Assembly (NCBI GenBank): GCA_963556195.1
Contig: OY744521.1
Span: forward strand, 130,480,788 to 130,544,787
Length of the DNA stretch: 64,000 bases
Source: Sepiola atlantica
Lineage: Eukaryota > Mollusca > Cephalopoda > Sepiida > Sepiolidae
Direction: 5' to 3'
Below the pieces are notes generated by a model. That model worked only from the letters and a program-made list of their open reading frames with translations, did not search any database and was not told where the DNA came from. The position numbers and the translations under genes are program-made. Below, piece after piece: positions 61,093 to 64,000 of the stretch. How positions within the stretch are numbered: position 1 is the first letter of the stretch; each line of letters begins with the position of its first letter.

Positions 61093-61123
<31 letters not shown>

Positions 61124-61127
61124 TACA

Positions 61128-61165
<38 letters not shown>
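61090..61165. repeat. two (TA)n tracts
   Basis: TA 61091-61121 and 61133-61165. Confidence 0.95.
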
Positions 61166-61171
<6 letters not shown>

Positions 61172-61279
61172 TTATTTGATCTAGTTCAAATATGTTAAGA
61201 AGATGAACATAAAGCTAATATTTTCCAAAGTGCTCAATAACAAGTAGCTCATTTATAAACTTACGTACAGAATATTACT

Positions 61280-61326
61280 GTCTTATATCAATCAATCAAT
61301 GTTTCGATGCTACGACATCTTATTAA
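61280..61326 (-). ncRNA. decayed hammerhead-like remnant
   Basis: Minus strand: TTAATAA where CTGATGA is expected (three C-to-T or G-to-A type changes), then a perfect GATG / CATC stem with a TCGTAG loop, then GAAAC. Flanking GTCTT / AAGAC can pair. Stem III is not convincing. At best a dead relic. Confidence 0.2.
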
Positions 61327-63194
61327 AGACTGAATACAATTTTTTTAAAAAGCAACAACTCAGAATCCCACATTGGAAAGATCGTCAGCAGAAAAAAACA
61401 GATGTTAAAAAAAGAGAAAGAGAAAAAAAGAAGAAAAATGAAAACTGATCACAGTTTGTGTTGGCAAAATATAAGTCACAGTCACCTGACTCTCCAAATT
61501 TCCACTCATGAACTCCTAATTCTCTCCTATATCTGAACAGACGCCCCTTTTTTTCTGTGCGGCTATCCTTTTGACATATGCTAAATCGGACAGGCATGGG
61601 GGGTTGTTAAAAACATAAACAAATCAACAAACGAGTAAAATGAGAGATAATTAAACGCTAAAAGAAACTAACTATATTTAGATTAATACTGCAGACTTAA
61701 TCTAAACATTTAAATACAACTAAAACCTACATTTATAAGTCTCTACGTTTATTTATGTCTCAGTCTACTTGTTTGTTGAATTATTAATTGCTGTCTAAAA
61801 ACTATTGTTAATAATTGATGAAAATCCGCATTATCGTATCTAATTTTTTACGAAACGCTTCCAGCCCGCTTAACCTTTTTACAGAAAACTAAATGAAACT
61901 GATTATAGCTCACATTATGACCTTTTACGCCTCGCAGTTGTGTTTTAAAATTTATAATGATCGATTAATTAGTATAGAAGTGACGTGTGTACATAGAATT
62001 ATATAAAGTAAAAATACCTAACTTTATAAAGACAGAGACGTATAAGGTGTCTAAGACGTTACCTCCAATTAAGATGTTTATTTAAATGTATGTATATTTT
62101 AATGAATTCATGTTTTTGTTAAAGATTATACACTTCTGTTTAAAGCATATTTTCTGGTAGTTTTCATTTAGGCAATACATGCAATACATGTTGCAAATAC
62201 CACTAGCTTTGGATTCTTTTAGAATTCTTTATTTTATACAAACACAACTTGAAAATATAAAATAATATAATACAACTAACAACAGCAGAATAAACCTAAT
62301 ATACAGAAAAACGCGCAAGACTGTCTAAGTATGTATGGAGCACAACGATAAAATATACACACTAATAGGAAATGGATAATAATAAGAATTATAATGATAG
62401 TAAGTGATGCATAGCTATCGTAAGCAATAAAACAAATAATAAGATTGTAACATAATATACAATACATAAATACATTAATTAATGAATAAATAAATAATTA
62501 TACAAATACAAAACGTATATGAAAACAAATAAAATTTAAAAAAAACGCAATTAAGATAATACATAAATGAAATAATTAATGAACAAATACAAAACAAAAG
62601 CAATTAAAATTAAAATACAAAAATAAAATAAAAAATAAAATAAAACAAATATAACAGATAAATTACACATGAAAAAATTAAGCAAGAAAAACAAATGTAT
62701 AAAATAAAGATTTTTATCAGATAAAAAAAAATAATAAGATAATATAACAAACAATGTAATTAATATAATAAATAAATACACATATTAATTAATAAACACA
62801 ATAAAGGAGTAATACAATCAACGGATAAAGAAAACTGTAACATAATATAATAAATAGTTATGTACAAATATGAAATTCATGCATTCGATTGTGTGTATAT
62901 ATAGATGAATAAACAATCCACACTTAAAAATTAACATTATATAACAGAATTGCAAAAATGTGTACTGCAGAATCAATACCCAGATGTGGAGACGTCGGGG
63001 AAATAGTAAAATTGTAAATTCGACCATAAATTCAGGGATTAAATATCATGAAGATCGTGAGTGGACGCGTGAAACCATGGTAATCGAGTAGAATTAGTTG
63101 ACTTTTGATTCTATATCAAGCTGTCTGAGTGCATTGAGCACTGCTACAAGTGCTAATCCAAATTGTGAACCGACCAATAAGCTTATACTCGGCG

Positions 63195-63198
<4 letters not shown>
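61327..63198. other. AT-rich intergenic DNA, nothing recognised
   Basis: The plus strand is very A-rich between 62450 and 62810. Open frames on the minus strand (61385-61597, 62276-62467, 62551-62781) are Phe/Leu/Ile-rich products of composition. No RNA or protein gene recognised. Confidence 0.5.

Positions 63199-63243
<45 letters not shown>
63199..63243. repeat. compound (TC)n-(TA)n tract
   Basis: TC 63199-63226, TA 63227-63243, abutting the start of a GC-rich LINE 5' region. Confidence 0.95.
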
Positions 63244-63244
<1 letters not shown>

Positions 63245-64000
63245 AATTAAGGTATGCCTATTATGTTTTTGCCCTGTCGGCGACCCCATGCAACCCCATG
63301 CAGAGGGGTACCCCTCTGAAAACGGGGTCACCTGTTAGCCGTGGGTTGCGACCCGTGATGTCCTAGGACGAGATACTGGTGGATGAGCGGTCCGTGGCCT
63401 GGTTGCATAAATGGTCACGTGACTTGCAACACTCTATTTCGGCCCTTACTTCGGCTAGACGGGAGGTCGGAGAGGCCCGATCCGATAAATCGGCTAGATA
63501 GTCTTGCCCTAGCACTTATTCTATAAGCTTCCCCGATCGTTTACAATATTAAAATTGATCAATTGCATAGTTAGCAATACCCACTCTAGTTTATAAGTGC
63601 TAGAAGGCGGTGGCAATGGTCAATCAACTTGTGAGATATATGACTGCAACATGGCTGTGTGCCCCGGACGTTTCGCTATAAGTGGGTAGAGAAATCGATG
63701 GAACACGGGTGCTTGTAATCACGATCAGGTTGAGTATACCATTCCTGTAGCCTTGTCTTGTCAAGGCGATTGGGTCCCCCCTTGAAAATTCCTATAGTGG
63801 GCTCCGTGGTGGGTGGGGAGCAGGAATGATGAATAAAAAACGAAACAATGTATGGCTCCTAACAGAAACACAAAAATAGTTCATAGTGACACACGTTCTG
63901 AACGAGAGGAAGAAAAAGCGACCAAAATAAATTCCCAAGATTTATTGTACTGGAAGCTTTAGAAGAAACTAAGCAACATTATCCCCCTTGATCATCGAAA
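63244..64000 (+). mobile_element. LINE 5' UTR and start of gag-like ORF1 (runs off right edge)
   Basis: Sharply GC-richer than all flanking DNA. The 5' part is structured: an 18-bp perfect palindrome at 63301-63318 (CAGAGGGGTACCCCTCTG) and GGGTTGCGACCC soon after. ATG near 63830 opens MNKKRNNVWLLTETQK. After a stop and frame change it reads KFPRFIVLEALEETK (63929-63973), then NIIPLDHR, the FPRF(l)V-type opening block of many LINE ORF1 proteins (CR1/Jockey-like). The rest lies beyond the window. Already broken by stops. Confidence 0.5.

Noticed and set aside
63290..63420. HDV-like ribozyme at the LINE 5' end
   Set aside because: GC-rich hairpins exist, but I could not assemble the double-pseudoknot order by eye.

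Overview
The window looks like intergenic (or giant-intron) DNA of an animal. It is AT-rich, has no bacterial-style gene packing, and I found no host protein-coding exon I could defend. It is filled with long (TA)n and (TAA)n microsatellites (about 35 TA tracts) and decayed transposable elements. The mix (RLE-type, RTE-type, Tx1-like and CR1/Jockey-like LINEs, a Penelope-like fragment, tRNA-derived SINEs, a Tc1/mariner copy) fits a lophotrochozoan, most likely a cephalopod such as an octopus. That species guess is inference only.

Layout. 0-2.2 kb: minus-strand C-terminal remnant of a restriction-like-endonuclease (RLE) LINE, a (TAA)n tract, and the 3' end of an R4/Dong-like LINE (copy A). 2.2-6.9 kb: TA tracts, a 26/36-bp minisatellite and a cluster of a short dispersed repeat (family A). 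6.9-8.8 kb: RTE-like LINE remnant, then a longer family A copy. 9-18 kb: AT-rich DNA with three tRNA-like SINE heads. 18.6-22.9 kb: the best R4/Dong-like copy (B), ending in (TAA)n, followed by small fragments (C) to 23.8 kb. 24-26.3 kb: G-rich then C/T-rich DNA ending in a hammerhead-ribozyme-like motif. 29.1-32.8 kb: two 5'-truncated R4-like copies (D, E) head to tail on the minus strand, joined by (TAA)n. 35.7-36.3 kb: a 405-bp palindrome beside a SINE. 40 kb: CR1/Jockey-like LINE tail. 44-45 kb: a second, almost complete hammerhead-like motif, a 280-bp tandem repeat and a 265-bp palindrome. 45.2-48.9 kb: R4-like copy G carrying a nested 223-bp insertion. 50.8-56.1 kb: Penelope-like scrap and a Tx1-like two-ORF LINE. 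57.1-58.5 kb: a Tc1/mariner element with perfect TIRs inside a family A copy. 60.7-61.1 kb: second copy of the 36-kb SINE. 63.2-64 kb: GC-rich 5' end of another LINE leaving the window.

The most interesting signals are the self-cleaving-RNA-like motifs: two hammerhead-like folds in probable Penelope-type DNA, and a related fold in the body of a tRNA-headed SINE present twice (one core base off consensus in both copies). Next are the R4/Dong-like family apparently using TAA repeats as target, the two large hairpin-forming palindromes, and the nearly intact mariner with its unusual catalytic spacing. All calls are by eye; family names rest on recognised motifs, not on searches.
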